This document shows, one piece after another, positions 30,968 to 46,582 of a stretch of DNA of 64,000 nucleotides. Origin of the DNA: Microbotryum silenes-acaulis (lineage: Eukaryota; Basidiomycota; Microbotryomycetes; Microbotryales; Microbotryaceae); the NCBI GenBank assembly GCA_003665825.1, contig QPFY01000005.1, positions 682,001 through 746,000 of the forward strand, given 5' to 3'. The notes under the pieces were generated by a model. It searched no databases and was not told the origin of the DNA. It was given only the letters and a program-made list of their open reading frames with translations. The first letter of the stretch is position 1, and each line of letters starts with the position of its first letter. The position numbers and the translations under genes were made by a program.

Positions 30968-33900
30968 CTAGAAACGTACCTTACGCCTCCTCACTGCATC
31001 CATATATCTCCTTGCAATGTTTTCCCGATCAGCTTTCTCCCCCAAGTCCTCCAGCTCCTCTTCCGTCGTCGGAACCCAGAACGGATCTTGATCCAAGATC
31101 TCGAACCCATGGAAGACCAATTGCGGACTCGCAGCGCCAGAAGTCCGCGTTCGAATCTCATCCGCGAACCCGAACGACTCCACCACGGGTAATAAAGCTC
31201 GAATAGTGAAGAACGCAGTGCCTTCCTTCATCTCTTCCGAGACGATCCGGCCCTTCCGTTTCGATACGACGCCGTAGACTTTGCCTAGCACTTCGCCAGT
31301 GGCTTGGATATCGCAAGAGTACATGGCAAGTTGGAGACGGGGGGACCAGTCGAGGAGACCGGCGTGGAAGGCTTCTCGACCTGTTGAGATGATCTGGCCT
31401 CGCGCGAGCGACCACTTGGACCGGACTATGGAGGATCAAAAGCGTCAGTGTATTTTTCACGAGTGATATTAACGTCAATGACGGGCTTGACCTACTTTGG
31501 GAAGCCGTGAGCTCGGCTCCGTTGAGCTCGATTGCTTCGAGGAAGAATGCCATCCCAATGACAGGTTCACCGCACATCGGACCTCGGTTCGTCGCAAGTT
31601 GGAAAGCACTGTCAAAATTCTCGTCCAACTCTCGCACATCTGGCAGGGAGATGGGTTGATCGTCAGCGATGGTGGTGTCCTCGAGTTGAGCGGCCAGTTC
31701 GTCGGTGTCGAGGCTGGCTTCGCCGGCTGAGGGTTTCAGAGAGGGTGAACCGGGTGCGGGCGTAGCAAGAGCTGTCCCATTCGCGGAAATGAGTGAACCT
31801 TGTCGCTCAAGTCGTTTCCGAAGCCTGGCAATACCTCAGATTTGCACAGACAGTCAGTATCGCCTGGACGATCAGCCCAGAGACCGATATGGTCACTTAC
31901 GACCGCGAATGTCCCGACGTCCGATCGACCAAGATGTTCGGTCCGACTCGCTTGGGCCCAAAGGCCCAAACCTGATCGGCCAGTCCGACCCAATCCCTGC
32001 CAGCCTTCTTGAATAAAGCCTCCAAATCGGTCCAGAAATCCTCCGGCTTAACGGGCTCGACCCCCTCGAAGGTCTCGCCTCTTGATTCGACGACGGCATC
32101 CTCCTCTACCGATTTGCCGGCTCGCCGATCACGCTGAAGCCGTTTCAGAGTCGACATATTGGCGATGAGGAACGCCGTGATCGCTTCCGGTAATGGCACG
32201 GCTCGAACTGCGAAGGTGACAAAATTGGATTGATTGGAGCCGAGGAACGTGCCGCGCGGCCGATCTGCGACTTTGGGTGGCGCCATTTCTGCGCGACGAG
32301 CCATGATGTTAGAACGGAGGTGGGGAACATAAGAGCCAGACATGATACTGACCTGGGACAGAGATCGATGTCTCTCGGAAAGGGACGATGGGAGGCGAGA
32401 CGGTAATCTCGATCCTTGCGAAACGATCTCGCAGATCTTTCAAGCAGCGCTGGTTGAGAGAAATCCGATCTTGATCAGTTCGCGAGTCGTCGTACCGCAG
32501 AAAGGCCTCCTCACTGACCTCGAGGTGCAGTTCACCAGCCGTCAGAATGACGTGCTCTCCCGTCTCTTGGACCAAAGTCTCGACGCAGGGGTCGGCTTGA
32601 TTAAGCAACCTGAGCCCCTCGACGAGCTTGTCCATTTGCGACGGTTCCTTGGGCTCCAGCGCGACTCGAACGATGGGTGCCGACTGCAGGTCGTGCAACG
32701 TGACGTAAGCTCCATTGTCATAGCGGATACAAACCGATCCAACTCACGGTCAATGTCAATCCTGCAAGGTTGACGAGGCATTCCTTCTCCTCTTCTCGGT
32801 CGGCACCTTGCTTGACCTCACCGTCTCCTGGCATCGCGCACAGCGTCGCATTCCGACCGACGACGCCCTCCAAGCCTCCGACGGCGAACAGGTTCCCCGC
32901 AGTAACTTGCTCGACAGCAACCATTTCCCTGCCCATCATCATGTACAGCTGTTCGATCTTGACGGCTTGCAAATGCTTCGCATTCGAAGCATAATTCGGT
33001 CCGAGCGCGGCATTGTATTTAGGCAAGACGGCGTACATCCCCTGACCGACCTTGATCGTGCCAGAATACAACCTCGCGAACCCAATCAACTCCTCCCGAT
33101 CCTTATCCAACGTCGCCTCCTCCTCCTCTTCCCCATTGTTCTCCTCCGCTTCCCCGACCTCGACCCCTTCCTCCAAAGCCTTCTTCCTACGATCCCTCGC
33201 TTCCTTCGCGGCTTTCCCACGGGCCCTCATCTCATCAGCTGTCAATTGCTTCCTCTGGTTCTGCGGCAAGTCCTCGCTCTTGATCGCGAACATCTTGCTC
33301 ACGTAAGCGGCCTTGATCTTATCCACACCTTCCTCGCCCGAATATAGATGCTCCTCAAGTCGATTCGTCGGTGCGACTTCATGGATTGATCGCCCCAAGT
33401 CGGGGTGCAACATCTTGGGCATACGCGTGGACTGCGCAATGGGTGGGGAAGGTACCTTGTCGATCACGGCTCGGAAGGTCGAAGGCGCCAAGGGAAGAAA
33501 TTGGGAAAATATGGAAAGGAGGAGGTTGCGCGTATCTTTGGCTCGAAGGTCCTGCGGTCGGACTTTGATGTTGAGCGAGGAGATGATCTTGTCGATCTTG
33601 GGCGGGTTGCTGAAGGGGAGAGGTGGAATGGGGTCAGCCGTGCACATCAATCACGCAGACGTTTCATTGACTGACTTGTTCAACACGACCGAGTCGTACA
33701 CATTCCAAATGGCCTCGAGGACAAATTGCACGAACAATGGCTTGAGCTTCCTGCCACTCGCCTCCATCTTCTTGCGATTGATCACTCGCTTCGTCTTGGG
33801 ATCGAGGTACCAATCGCCCCATAGGCATCGATTGAGATTGGCTTCACTCATGCCCAACTTGACAGCGTACAGTTGAGCAAACCGGGAGATCCTGAACGCC

Positions 33901-34995
33901 CATCCGTCCATGGCAGAGGAGAAGAGCACGGTCCCGTTCGAAGGATCGAAATAGAGGTTCGAATCGTCCCTCTCTTCGTACTCCTCATCAACGACGTCCC
34001 CACTCGAGTCCGCTCCAGACCGGGCAGCAGCAGCGGCTTCGCGCCGTTCCCTCCATCTCCAATCGTCCTCCATCCTTTCGCCGGCGTAGAAGGAACCCAC
34101 GATGGCGTTGACGTCTTCGATGATGCGCGAGAGGTGGTGGTACGCGTCCGACGGGGAGAGCTTGAGCTCGGTCACGAGTCGGTCGATCTTGTTGATGACC
34201 AACAAGGGTCGGAGATAGGATAGATGGGTTTGACGAAGGACGGTGATAGTCTAGAGAAGGAAGGAACGTAAATGAATCCATTGCCTGGTGCCCGACGTGT
34301 TCGGGGTGAACGCTCACCTGAGTGCATACACCCTCGACGGCATCGACGAGTACGAGAGCCCCGTCGCACAACCTCGAAGCGGTCGAGACCTCACTCGAAA
34401 AGTCAACATGGCCAGGTGTATCGATCAAGTTGATCCTGTACTCTTCCAACACGGGCGCAGAACCTAGTCGATCCGTCGTAGGGAGCATTCCCCCACACAC
34501 CATCAGCGATTCGTCCGATCCGGAAGAGCGAAAGAGAGTCATCTGCTCACCGTCCGTAGGTTGACTCGGTATCCTCCACCCTAATGACACGGCCGATGAT
34601 TCCATAGTGATGCCTCGTTCTTGTTCATCCTCCCTCGAATCGAGGTAACGTATTGTCCCGGCCAGACGAGACGAGATGATCCCGTTCGAGGCGAGCAGCG
34701 AATCCGCGAATGATGACTGTGTAACAGTAACCACGAAGCTGAATTAGCATGTGAAGCACAAGTGGAGCTTATATCTGGCCTTGACTCGCCTTTCCATGAC
34801 TACAATTGAGCAGGGGAAGTCGATCGGCCAAGAAGAGTGCGATGAGGTCAGCATCCGACTCGGCCATTTCGCAGCTTGACTCTGGCTACATGAGCTGCAC
34901 GATCGTGTAGGACCTTGGACGACTCACTCTACATGAGCCACAATGCATAGATTTCTTGTGTGACTAGCTGGAACGCTGGTCAGTCCGGTTGCCAT
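30968..34995 (-). CDS. EFL1: Ribosome assembly GTPase EFL1/RIA1 (EF2-like)
   Basis: Exons are 34995-34928, 34799-34790, 34716-34318, 34250-33676, 33609 to about 32748/32735, 32709-32353, 32288-31901, 31824-31496 and 31425-30968, roughly 1,030 residues. G-domain motifs are clear: CIVAHVD-HGK (P-loop, completed by a 10-nt exon), [13 protein letters not shown] (switch I), [10 protein letters not shown] (G3) and NKID (G4). EF2-like domains follow, with [10 protein letters not shown] and a C-terminal GWSP-like region. EFL1, with the SBDS protein Sdo1, releases eIF6/Tif6 from late pre-60S subunits in the cytosol. Two oddities: the intron after HGK begins with GC, and the joint near 32735 needs either a 25-nt intron or a frame correction. 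Confidence 0.93.
34790..34799 (-). other. 10-nt microexon of EFL1 encoding the P-loop His-Gly-Lys
   Basis: On the minus strand CAATTGTAG is followed by TCATGGAAAG and then GCGAGTCAAG. The exon joins GTA GA| before it to give VDHGK, required for nucleotide binding. The next intron (34789-34717) starts with GC instead of GT and ends ACACAG. Confidence 0.82.
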
Positions 34996-35185
34996 TGCTA
35001 CTGGCGCTGAACTCGGAGTCGGAATGTGGGATTGCGGAGGCCAACCTCGCTGTCACTTTCCCCTCGATCGACGTCAGCATCGCTCCGGCTTGGATCAAGA
35101 AGTTGGATCGAGTCACGACCCCGAAAAATTGGGCCCGACTCACGAACAGTTCCCACCCGCACAAAAGTTCCTGACTCGTGTCTAA

Positions 35186-36307
35186 TTACAACAAACCGCA
35201 ATTATCTATCCAGACCCTCTCCGTCGTCCCACCTTTACCGTCCCCTAACGCATCCAATGCCTCAAGACAAGCTCGGGATTCCTTCGCGCTCGGACCTTCC
35301 CCTTCGACGAGCACTCGTCCGAAAGCGACGTATTTACCTGTCAGTTTCTTGAGTCGCGCCGGTTCGGAAGTCAAAGTTAGAAAGAACTGTGGATTGAAAG
35401 GCGTGCAACCGGATCCCAACGTGTCAGTACAAGAGTCCGAGGACACCGCGTAGGTAGTCAATTTTTGCGCGCCACTCTAAGACTGACTTGGGACGAGTTG
35501 GCTGCAATCGAATCGATACGGTCAGCGAGCTGAACCGAAAAGAGCTCTATTCCAGCTCTTCTCGGATGCTTGAGACGCACAATTCCTTCCCGAGTTGGCC
35601 ATGGCAATCGTGCCGTACTGAAACCCCGTTTTGAGCCCTTCCTTGTCGTCGTTGAAGGTCCCAGCGTCTACAGACCCAGATGAATGATCTAGCCATAATA
35701 CTCCGGAATATGTAGGGAACAAAGACTTGGCCCCACTCACATATTGACTCGCCACCGCTTCCGTCCCCTCTCGTCAAGTCCCCACCTTGAGCAGTGAACC
35801 CCTGTTCGATCCGATGCACGACCGAGCCTTGATACTTCAACGGTCTGCCAGGCGCTTTCTTGCTAATAAAACCCTTTTCGTTCGTCAAAAGGGTGAGAAA
35901 GTTGTCGGACGTTTTCTTGAGGGCCGAGGTGGTATTGATACTGAGGTGAAGGCGAGGGAGTAGAAGCGAGGGTGGTGGGGTGAAAGATCTCGGGTCGCTG
36001 AGGGTGATCTGGGTTGAAAGGAATCGATAAGGGTGTTGCACATTCAGTATTTAAACTCCTTTCAACTTTTAATTTCACCATGGCTATGATTCAGGACATA
36101 CCTGGGTCGCCCCCTCGTAAATGGAAGCCAAACTCTGTCGGCCCACATCGTCCAATCGCTCCAGCTCAGGCTCGAGACCATAGTTGGAGCCGTTCTTGAC
36201 GAGCCAATCTACAAGATCGTCGTACTGCTTCTTTTTCTGTTGTAGAGGGAGACGTTACCGGCGGCAAACTCGATGTAGCATAGCTGTTCAGAGGCAGAGG
36301 AGGCCAT
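35186..36307 (-). CDS. Cyclophilin-type peptidyl-prolyl isomerase
   Basis: Secure exons are 36236-36102, 36008-35741, 35667-35581, 35501-35488 and 35386-35186, 235 residues, all in frame. The cyclophilin core is plain: [53 protein letters not shown] and a [12 protein letters not shown] end. Near-catalytic R, F, Q and N positions are kept, although FH-R is VVHRI here. The enzyme catalyses cis-trans prolyl isomerisation in protein folding. An N-terminal 45-residue helical extension ([15 protein letters not shown]) precedes it. The first exon is unresolved: ATG 36307 gives [16 protein letters not shown] but no donor restores the frame. The 14-nt fourth exon is certain from the conserved NSNSSQF. 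Confidence 0.85.
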
Positions 36308-36619
36308 CCCCGAGACCGAGCGTGAGCCTGTTGAGGACAGGGGGGGGGGTAAGATGAGGAGCTCAAGGGGTTCGCGGCCAGGAGTGGGGGTGTTCGACGG
36401 TGAAGATCCAAGACCGATTATATGTGGTGTACGGATTGAGTTGGTGAGGTGTAGAGATTCAAGTCACTCTCCGGGCTGCTCCGCTCAGCCTCGCTCAGCC
36501 TCGCTCAGCGCAACTCGTCTCCGCTCTGGCCGTTTCGGGACTTCGCAACGAACGTCGGCCTGTCGCGCTCGAGTTCGCAGCTCGCGCTCTCCGCATTCAT
36601 TCACGCCGAGTGATCGGCC

Positions 36620-39374
<2,755 letters not shown>

Positions 39375-39531
39375 AGGAGATATCCTTGCGTAGAGGAGAT
39401 CTCTCGGGACTGTATTTTGCATTCCCAAACTGATTTCCATCTCACCAGGGGGAGGGGGGAGGGGTATACTATATTGCAAGAGAAAACAAGAAACGCTTGT
39501 CTAAGACGCTGCAACTTTTGGGAGACGCCTA

Positions 39532-40958
39532 CTAGCCTTCCTTTTTCGATCTAAGATCATACCCATTCCTCCCACCGAGGCTCACAATTTTTTTTTTGCC
39601 CTTCTTCTCCCTCATCGCCACCAAAGCTTCCATCGCTACAGCGCCAAAGACCATCATCACACCGAGCCATTGACCCCTCGTCAACTGATGATTGAAGACA
39701 AAGACGCTCAAGAGCATGGTTGCCATCTTGCGCGTGACGGTGATGGTTACCAACGTCAAGGAACCGTACAGGGACAAGGTCGCAAAGATAAACAATTGTC
39801 CGATCGCGCCCGTCAGACCAAAGAGGAAGATGTCGAATTTGGCTTTGGGGTGGGTCGAGATGAAGTTCAAGGCCGAAGAAAGGGCGTTGAAAGGTACGCT
39901 TGGAGCGAGGTCGTCGACGGGTAAGATGTGGAATTCGTGGCGAGCGACACTCGGCGCGAGGAACGAAGGCGTGAGCGAGGTCGGGAATAGCAAAGCGACG
40001 ATCGTGAGCGCGGTCGAAAACAGGTTCATGAAGAACATCATCTGCGGTCCATCCAAGGGACGATAAGTGGCGAAGACGTGGTCCTGCGTCGCGTTGACGA
40101 CGCCATCGAGGACGAGGTTGATGCCGAGCAAGACCATGCCGAGCAAGGACGACGTCGCCGGTCCTTTGGCGGGTTTGCTCTGAGGTTTGAACGCCATGAA
40201 GGCCCAGATCCCGGCCGTGACCAGACCGACGAGCGCGTACTTGTGCAAAGGGAACTTGCGTCGGTAGAGTATTATGTTCATGAGCATCACCGGGACCAGC
40301 TTGCACGACTTGCCCAAGAGCAGGGTCGGGAATGAGATGTGCGAGAGAGACAAGAATCCGAACGGCGAGGCGAGCGACGACACAAGCGAAATGAAGGCGT
40401 AGGTCTTGAGTAGCGACGAGGCAGGGGGTGATGACGTCGGAATCGGAGCTCCACGCGTATCAATCGATGTCCGTCGTTGGGGTAACCTCGCAGTGGTGGT
40501 CTTAGGCCGCGGGGGTGGAAGCCCGACGAGCGAGCGGAATGACTGTCCCGCCTTGTACTTTGTCAGGTAGAGGAATACGAGCGCCGAGATGGTCGAAAAG
40601 ACGGATTGAACAGTGTTGAGGAAGACAACAGCTCGGAATTTGTCGGATCGACCAGGTATTGACCGGTACTCGTAAGGTGTGGTCGACACTGCGATTCGTT
40701 GGCGAAGGGAAAGCGCAATAGGGGTCAGCACCCCGTCAGCGCTGCGAGAGCAGAGCTCGAGACTGAGCGGGAGGTTTGTCACTCACGCCGTTCTTGGCAC
40801 TGAAGGAAAGAAAGTACACGAGATCCGTCAGATAACAGCTCTCAGCTCAAGACCGAGGTAGCATTGCTCACTAATGCCCAGACCATGAAGCTGACGTAGA
40901 TGCCCCCGGCGCAGACGAGCAGTTGCACGACCGGCGGGAACTTGGGCAAAGGTGCCAT
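39532..40958 (-). CDS. HUT1: ER nucleotide-sugar transporter HUT1 (SLC35B1-like)
   Basis: Three exons (40958-40872, 40799-40787, 40688-39532) give 418 residues. The family signature CQERLSTTPYEY is made by a 13-nt second exon. About ten hydrophobic segments follow, with LGKSCKLVPVMLMNIILYRRK and FMNLFSTALTIVALL typical of SLC35B. A loop of about 50 residues rich in Pro, Thr and Arg sits between early helices. The last residues KKEG form a KKxx dilysine ER-retrieval signal. Hut1 relatives carry UDP-galactose or UDP-glucose, or exchange ATP/ADP, across the ER membrane. The gene converges on RIX7, with the stops 157 bp apart. Confidence 0.93.
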
Positions 40959-42173
40959 TGGCGAAATAAATCGGAGGTTTTCACTCTCTAGTGGTATAGG
41001 GCGTCGTCGGAGGTCTGGGAGTCGAGTAGGAAGCAAAGCACGGCTCAGTAAGAACTCGGGTCGGCTGCCACGTAGCCTTCGCGCGATGGCACGCTGGACG
41101 TCTCACGCAGTGGTGCCTAAAATCCTTGGAGTGGTTTCGAGCCTACCGGATTCGGCGATGGATCCGGATGAAAGAGCTCAGGTAGCGTTGACGTACGCAG
41201 ATGTTGTAGCAACGATGGACGCGGCTCGATGTGGGCGCCGACTTCTGGTCGCCGGCGGCTAAACGACACGCTCGGACCTCGTGTTCCCTTCATCGCCAAA
41301 TCGAACAATTTGTCCGTCTGAAGTCAAAGCGCGTCCCTTTGGCAAAAACTGTCGAGAGTGACTCGAGACTACGCGGTGTCAACGCGGAGAATTTGCCTGA
41401 TTGTCTATGATTGGACCGTACATAGGTAGGCAGGTAGCAGTAGTCAGGATGTACTAGCTACCTACCTACCCAATAGCCACGGTGAATTTTTGGATCCGGA
41501 TATCCGGATCCGCACTGGCGAGGTTTCAACTTTCGATCGCAGAGCGAGGGCTCAGATGGACTCGGAAGCAAACTTGGCTGCATCAAATACTACAGGTAAG
41601 AGCTCGAGCTTCGTATAGGACGAACTTTGAAGCTACATACTCATCGGATTGCAGTCATGGGATTAATACATGAGGTATCGCAGCCAGAAACTCCCATTAG
41701 CATAATATGAGCCCAAAGTGCCCTCCGGCTTGGGCCCGTCCACGAATGGGAGACCAAAGTCGCCTCTGATGTGGCCCCGAACGTGAGCTCAAAGTCCCCT
41801 CAGATGTGGGACCAAAAGCCAGCTGACGAGGCCAAAATTCCGTGCGATGCGCGGGATTAACCTAATTCCGCTCTGAGAATGTCTCGCCGACTCTCGCACT
41901 CGCTTCCGCGCGCGTGGCCGTTGGCCGTTGTCAGCCCATGCCGCCACGATGCACGGCGGCACCTGCCCGACTCGGCCCAAATAGCCCCAGGAATTTCGCC
42001 CGCGAGTCTATGCGCTCGCTCATAGTCGCTCATCGCCTCTCGGTAGAAGGTAGCGCTCGGTGCACCTTGGACGCTGCTATCTAGTTCTCACCTCACATCT
42101 ATTCCCCCTCTCCTTCTTGCAGTGGTCGCTCTCAGCGTCGTGATTGTCGCCTTTCCGGCTTTCTGCGTCAGCT
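40959..42173. other. Long intergenic region between HUT1 and SVP26
   Basis: No supported gene. It contains a small hairpin of CTACC/GGTAG units at about 41425-41471, a degenerate tandem repeat at 41707-41815, and CT-rich sequence just before ATG 42174. Confidence 0.5.
41707..41815. repeat. Degenerate tandem repeat
   Basis: Units of about 40-42 bp recur, each with a variant of GAGCCCAAAGTCCCCTC followed by GATGTGGGCCC. Three to four copies are seen, with many differences between them. Confidence 0.7.
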
Positions 42174-44899
42174 ATGCCGACGGCTCTGCACCTCTTGTCC
42201 TACGTTGCAGGCTCGGGCGCCTTCGTAGTCGTGCTGCTGTCGTTCGGTGAGTTTGACCTTGTCTCGATCACGCACGCGCGCTAGCGGCGCCGGGTAGCTA
42301 GCTCACAGTTCTCACAGTTCAGAATTGAGTTGTGCTGATCATGATCTCCAATTGATGGTGTCTCACAGCGAGTGGTCTGCTCTATCTCGCCGAAGTGATT
42401 GAAGAACATGCAGCTCAAGCCAAGGTCATGGGCCAACGTATCGTCTGGGTGAGTGCCGGCCTCCACCGCAGTGTTTGCTATCGTGGTGGTCGACTGCAGT
42501 GGTGCGATCGCGCTCGCCTTGCGTGCTCCGCACGAATCGTCGTCGACTCGGCGCTCGTCAATGCACCAATGCGCAAAAGCGCTGTCGGCCGAGCTACTGA
42601 GGGCGGCTAGGGGGGGCTAGGCGCGTCAGGCACGACGCGCGTGTTCTCAGGGGGATAGGCACGGATCGGCGCCCGCCCTGGCCATCACGCCGTCGTCCGG
42701 GGTCCCTGACCGCCCGATCGACCCCAGTTGAGCTGGCTGGGCAAACTTGCCCGGCACCACTGCAGGTGACCAGACCTCCAAACCCAGAGTACACAGGCCT
42801 ACATTCATCGTTTCTCCATTCGTTTCACTACTGTACTTGCATCCTCTTCGATGCGGCCTGCCCGGTGACGGCATCGCACGTGGGCCCTTGCGGCCCCTCA
42901 ACCGCCGCTCGGCGGCGGCCGCAGTCTTCTCGAAGATGTGGACCGCGCTCAAAAGCCGGAATAGGCCTCAGGAGACGCGTCTGCGGCAGCCCCGTTTCCA
43001 CAAGTGCTACAGGCTTTGCATTATCCTGAGTCTAAACCATGACTTACTTGAGTGCTGACAATTCTGGTCTTCTTCCACGTACCGCGAGAAGCTGGTTATC
43101 GCCTTGCTAGCAACAATGCACTTGGTTGACGCTTTGCCACTGTGAGCTGGCTCTCTTCTTGGACTCTTGGATTCCACCGAGCGTTGTCCAAATGGAATCA
43201 CCATGCGACGCTAACTTTGGCGACTACCACTAATGCGTTTCCAGATACATTGCTGCTCTGGGTATATTCTGCCACCTCGTCTAGTGAGTTGATTTGATTT
43301 TTTGGTACCCTCTGGGTTGTCGGAGGGTGGAGCTGACGAGGGCCTTAAAACCACATCTCGGCAGTCTACAAAACTTCTCGCGATCATGGCCGAGGATCTC
43401 GCTCATGTCGCCGGCATTTATTTTGTCCTGTGTGCTCGTCATCGCGAACCACTTCATCTCGCTCAACTACTTCTCGGAACGGGCGCGATCAACTGGATAC
43501 CAGCCTTACCGCCACGGAGGATGGGGCGCCAACACGGGCAGCCGATGGAGCTCGGCACACCTGTCGCATGCCAGGAATCACGAAGAGACGTTCCTCGATG
43601 TGGCGACCTATTTTGGCGTCTGCGTCTGGCTTTGCCCATGTAAGTCATTCCAGCACTATTCGTCATCACGCTCGAAGAGCTGACCAGGCTTGTTCTCGTT
43701 CGCTCCCCATCACCGCGGAATCAGTCTTCCTCTTCTTGTCACTTTCTGCGAACGATAACGTTCTACCTTCGAAAGGCGATGCATCGAGCCCAGCCTCGCC
43801 CGTTCAATCTCGACCCCCGTCACCTGTGTTATCGGAGCAGAACGGCGGTACAACGTTCCTCAAGACGCTCATCTCGTGCTTGCTCGGGTTCGTACCACAA
43901 AGGGATCGTCGATCAAAAAACGCCCATGCCGTGAAAATCGGCCGCAAATCGACCCTCGGTGAAGTTGCGCACGATACAAAGCCGCTGTCTCACGCTCGGT
44001 CGACCCCTAAGCTTGAATCCGCGAGCCCGGTCATGGGGTCACTCGGCACGGGATGGATTCAGCCACCGGGCGCAAGTTCGCAAGGACAACGCAGTGTCAG
44101 CGGACCCGCGGCCATGGTGGGCAATCGTGAACGGAATCTGCACTCTCGCTCGGCCCCAGGCTCGCCGCAAAACTCGCCCCTCGCGTCACCGTTGCTCGGG
44201 CCGAATCTCAACGTCAACCCCTTCACCACGGCGTCCGCTCCACGATCGCCACCAAAACTTTCACGCAACGCGGGACCACCCAGCAGCAACGCGACGTTTG
44301 CATCCGGCCCTGGACGGCTAGGACCTCGCCGACACACGACAGATGAAGGGTTCGGTTTCAGTATGGCTGCCGTAGGATCGACAGGGGTGGCGCCGATAAC
44401 ACAATCTACCGGCATGGGTCACTCCAGTCCAACCCCGCGGCGGCCGACTCTGCCGACTTCCGGACTCACCAAAAGCAGCGAATTGAGCGTCGACACATCG
44501 CCGCGAAGAAGCTCGATGCCGGGAAACATTCCAGGCTTCATGGCGCCACATAACCCAAACCGAGGCCCGCCACCACCTGCGGCTTCGTCCGGCATGGCGT
44601 TCAAGATCACACCTGTGCCAGTGCCCAACCCGACCCTACCGACGATGGGGCAGGGTACTCCACCACGCCCGGGTCACCAACGCACCAACAGTCTTGTCAC
44701 TCTCACGCCGACCCGACCAACGCATGTCCGGAGACAGTCGGTCGGTGCTGGATCGCTCGACACGCTCACATTGGATTTCCTCCCCTCGACGCCGTCGCCG
44801 GTTCGACCGCAACACTCCGTTACCAGCAATGCGCACGGCGTTCCCTCAGTCTCGATTGGGCTCGGGCGGCCCAGCACCTTCGTCTCCTTCACCTCATAG
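42174..44899 (+). CDS. SVP26: SVP26/TEX261-family ER-Golgi cargo receptor with long tail
   Basis: Six exons (42174-42246, 42369-42448, 43089-43141, 43245-43283, 43365-43639, 43725-44899) give 564 residues. The first 180 or so carry four hydrophobic segments and family blocks: SGLLYLAEVIEEH, ALGIFCHLVYLQNF, ISLMSPAFILSCVLVIANHF and FFLFLSLSANDNVLP. Yeast Svp26 loads glycosyltransferases into COPII vesicles. Yeast and animal members are about 200 residues; here a further 370 residues of Ser/Pro/Gly-rich, basic sequence follow in one exon, with repeated SPxLSP-like words and no stop. The third exon acceptor (CGCGAG) was chosen by frame and is the weakest joint. Confidence 0.9.
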
Positions 44900-46392
44900 A
44901 AGCTGTTCTGAAGAAGGGCGTTTGATGACATAGACGTCAATCACCACGGACGCCCTCCTGCCTCTGCCGGTCTTGACTCTGTTTCCGACGTGCTGGCTTT
45001 TCCGGGAGACAGGACTTTCATGCCCCCCCATCTTGTTCCACTACATGCGCCATACACGCGCCTTGCCCGACTTACCGTCCATGTCTTTCCTATTGCATCC
45101 TTGTGTTTTCCTAAATTGGTCGCAGTGACGCGTCGCTCTTGTTTTACTTCCCTCTGCCACGGCAAGCTTGATCACCGCATCATTGACACTGTATTCCTCT
45201 TCGTTTAGAATAACGAGCAAAGAAGAACATGACACACTTTTCCTCGTCTCGCGTATAACAGGACCTCGTTTGGGTACTCTTGGTATTTAAGCCTTTCCTT
45301 ACCAACAGGGCACTGACAGCCGTGGGCGCCCAGCGCGCCGTACGGGAAGTTCGCGCGACCGCAGCGACGATGGCACCGAAGTCGACCGCGGTCAGGCGGG
45401 TTGGCGCCCGCGGTCGCTCGAGGTCGCCGCCACTGCGGTTGCAACTGCACAAGGTCGCCAACTAGGGAATGCTCCATTACGCCCTGCAATTCTCAGTTGG
45501 CTCGAAGACTAAGCGAGGACAGCATGGCTTTGGGACCTTACTAAGACCTTACCTAGTGCAGCAAACAACTCGTGCTTTAGTCTCGAGTGGTGCTCTAGTT
45601 ACATACATTCCTAACGATGTGCAACATCTCCAGATTCAAAGATGTGGTGGTCTTGGGAGTTTGACAAGGGTTCTAAAGGATTGAAGCTAATGAGCAATTG
45701 GAAAAACAGCGCCCCTGTATCTCCCGGGACGACCGAACGGAGGGCTCATTGCACTGCCTCGTGTCAGTGCCAGGCATCGACTCGGCGCAGAGGGGTCACT
45801 GAATGTGGAAACACAGATATCGCATATGTGTCGGGGTGCGAGGCTCATCAACATCGAATCTCTCGTACAACCCCCGGATGTCCATGGCAACTGGGAGACA
45901 TCGACCACCGCAAGCAATCGCTTCTCCTTCAGCGTCGATACACCTAGCTCGACACAAGACACAACTTCGCCATCGCGCTGTGAATTGTCGGCCTCCATCG
46001 ACATCTGTGGATTCCAGAATCGCTGTCAAGAATCTCTCCGCTGACATCAGATGTGATGTGTTGAATTGGTGGTACTCACACGCACAAATCTAGCCGTCTT
46101 GCAGTTGACAGTGCCTTGCGTGTTGCGCATCTCGTTACCGAATCCGAGCAAACGTGACTGCCGATGCACCTGCACCCTCGAGGCGCCGCCATCCTCCGTC
46201 GTGCGAGCAGCCAAAGGCTTGAAGGACAACTTCGCTGCGAGTCATTCATAACCCTGGCCGCCTCAGCCCTCAGGCAACGAAGCCAACCCCGAAGGTGGAG
46301 GCATCGCGGCGTTCCTCGTCGTGACTACTCTAGAATCTCGGCGTCTAACCTAATGTTCTCTGAATTAAGCATTAATGCTGACAATTTATCTT
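44900..46392. other. Gene-poor region
   Basis: Many short frames, none convincing. Around 46190-46250 there is a short stretch (reading AAKGLKDNFAASHS) that matches the inner end of the fold-back repeat at 46583-47150, so pieces of that repeat are scattered here. Confidence 0.45.
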
Positions 46393-46498
46393 CTGATTCG
46401 AGGTGGTTCAATACGTCAGAACGCTCGGTTAACTATTGCAATGATACCATGGGTACTACTGACCTGATTCGAGGTGGTTCAATACGTTAGAACGCTCG
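46393..46498 (+). repeat. Pair of direct repeats, about 34 bp
   Basis: A 34-bp unit beginning CTGATTCGAGGTGGTTC and ending AACGCTCG occurs at about 46393 and again at about 46465, with one difference (cgtcag versus cgttag). CGAATCAG follows the second copy as an inverted match to the repeat start. Confidence 0.85.
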
Positions 46499-46582
46499 AA
46501 TCAGAAGGAAGCTAAGAGAAAGCCCGCGCGCGCTCGCGCTCATGTAGTCTGCAGAGTGTACTCCTCAAGTGTCAACTCAACA

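Noticed and set aside
36231..36263. 22-nt intron in the cyclophilin first exon
   Set aside because: GTAACG...AACAG looks like an intron, but it leaves the downstream frame wrong by one base, so I leave the 5' end unresolved.
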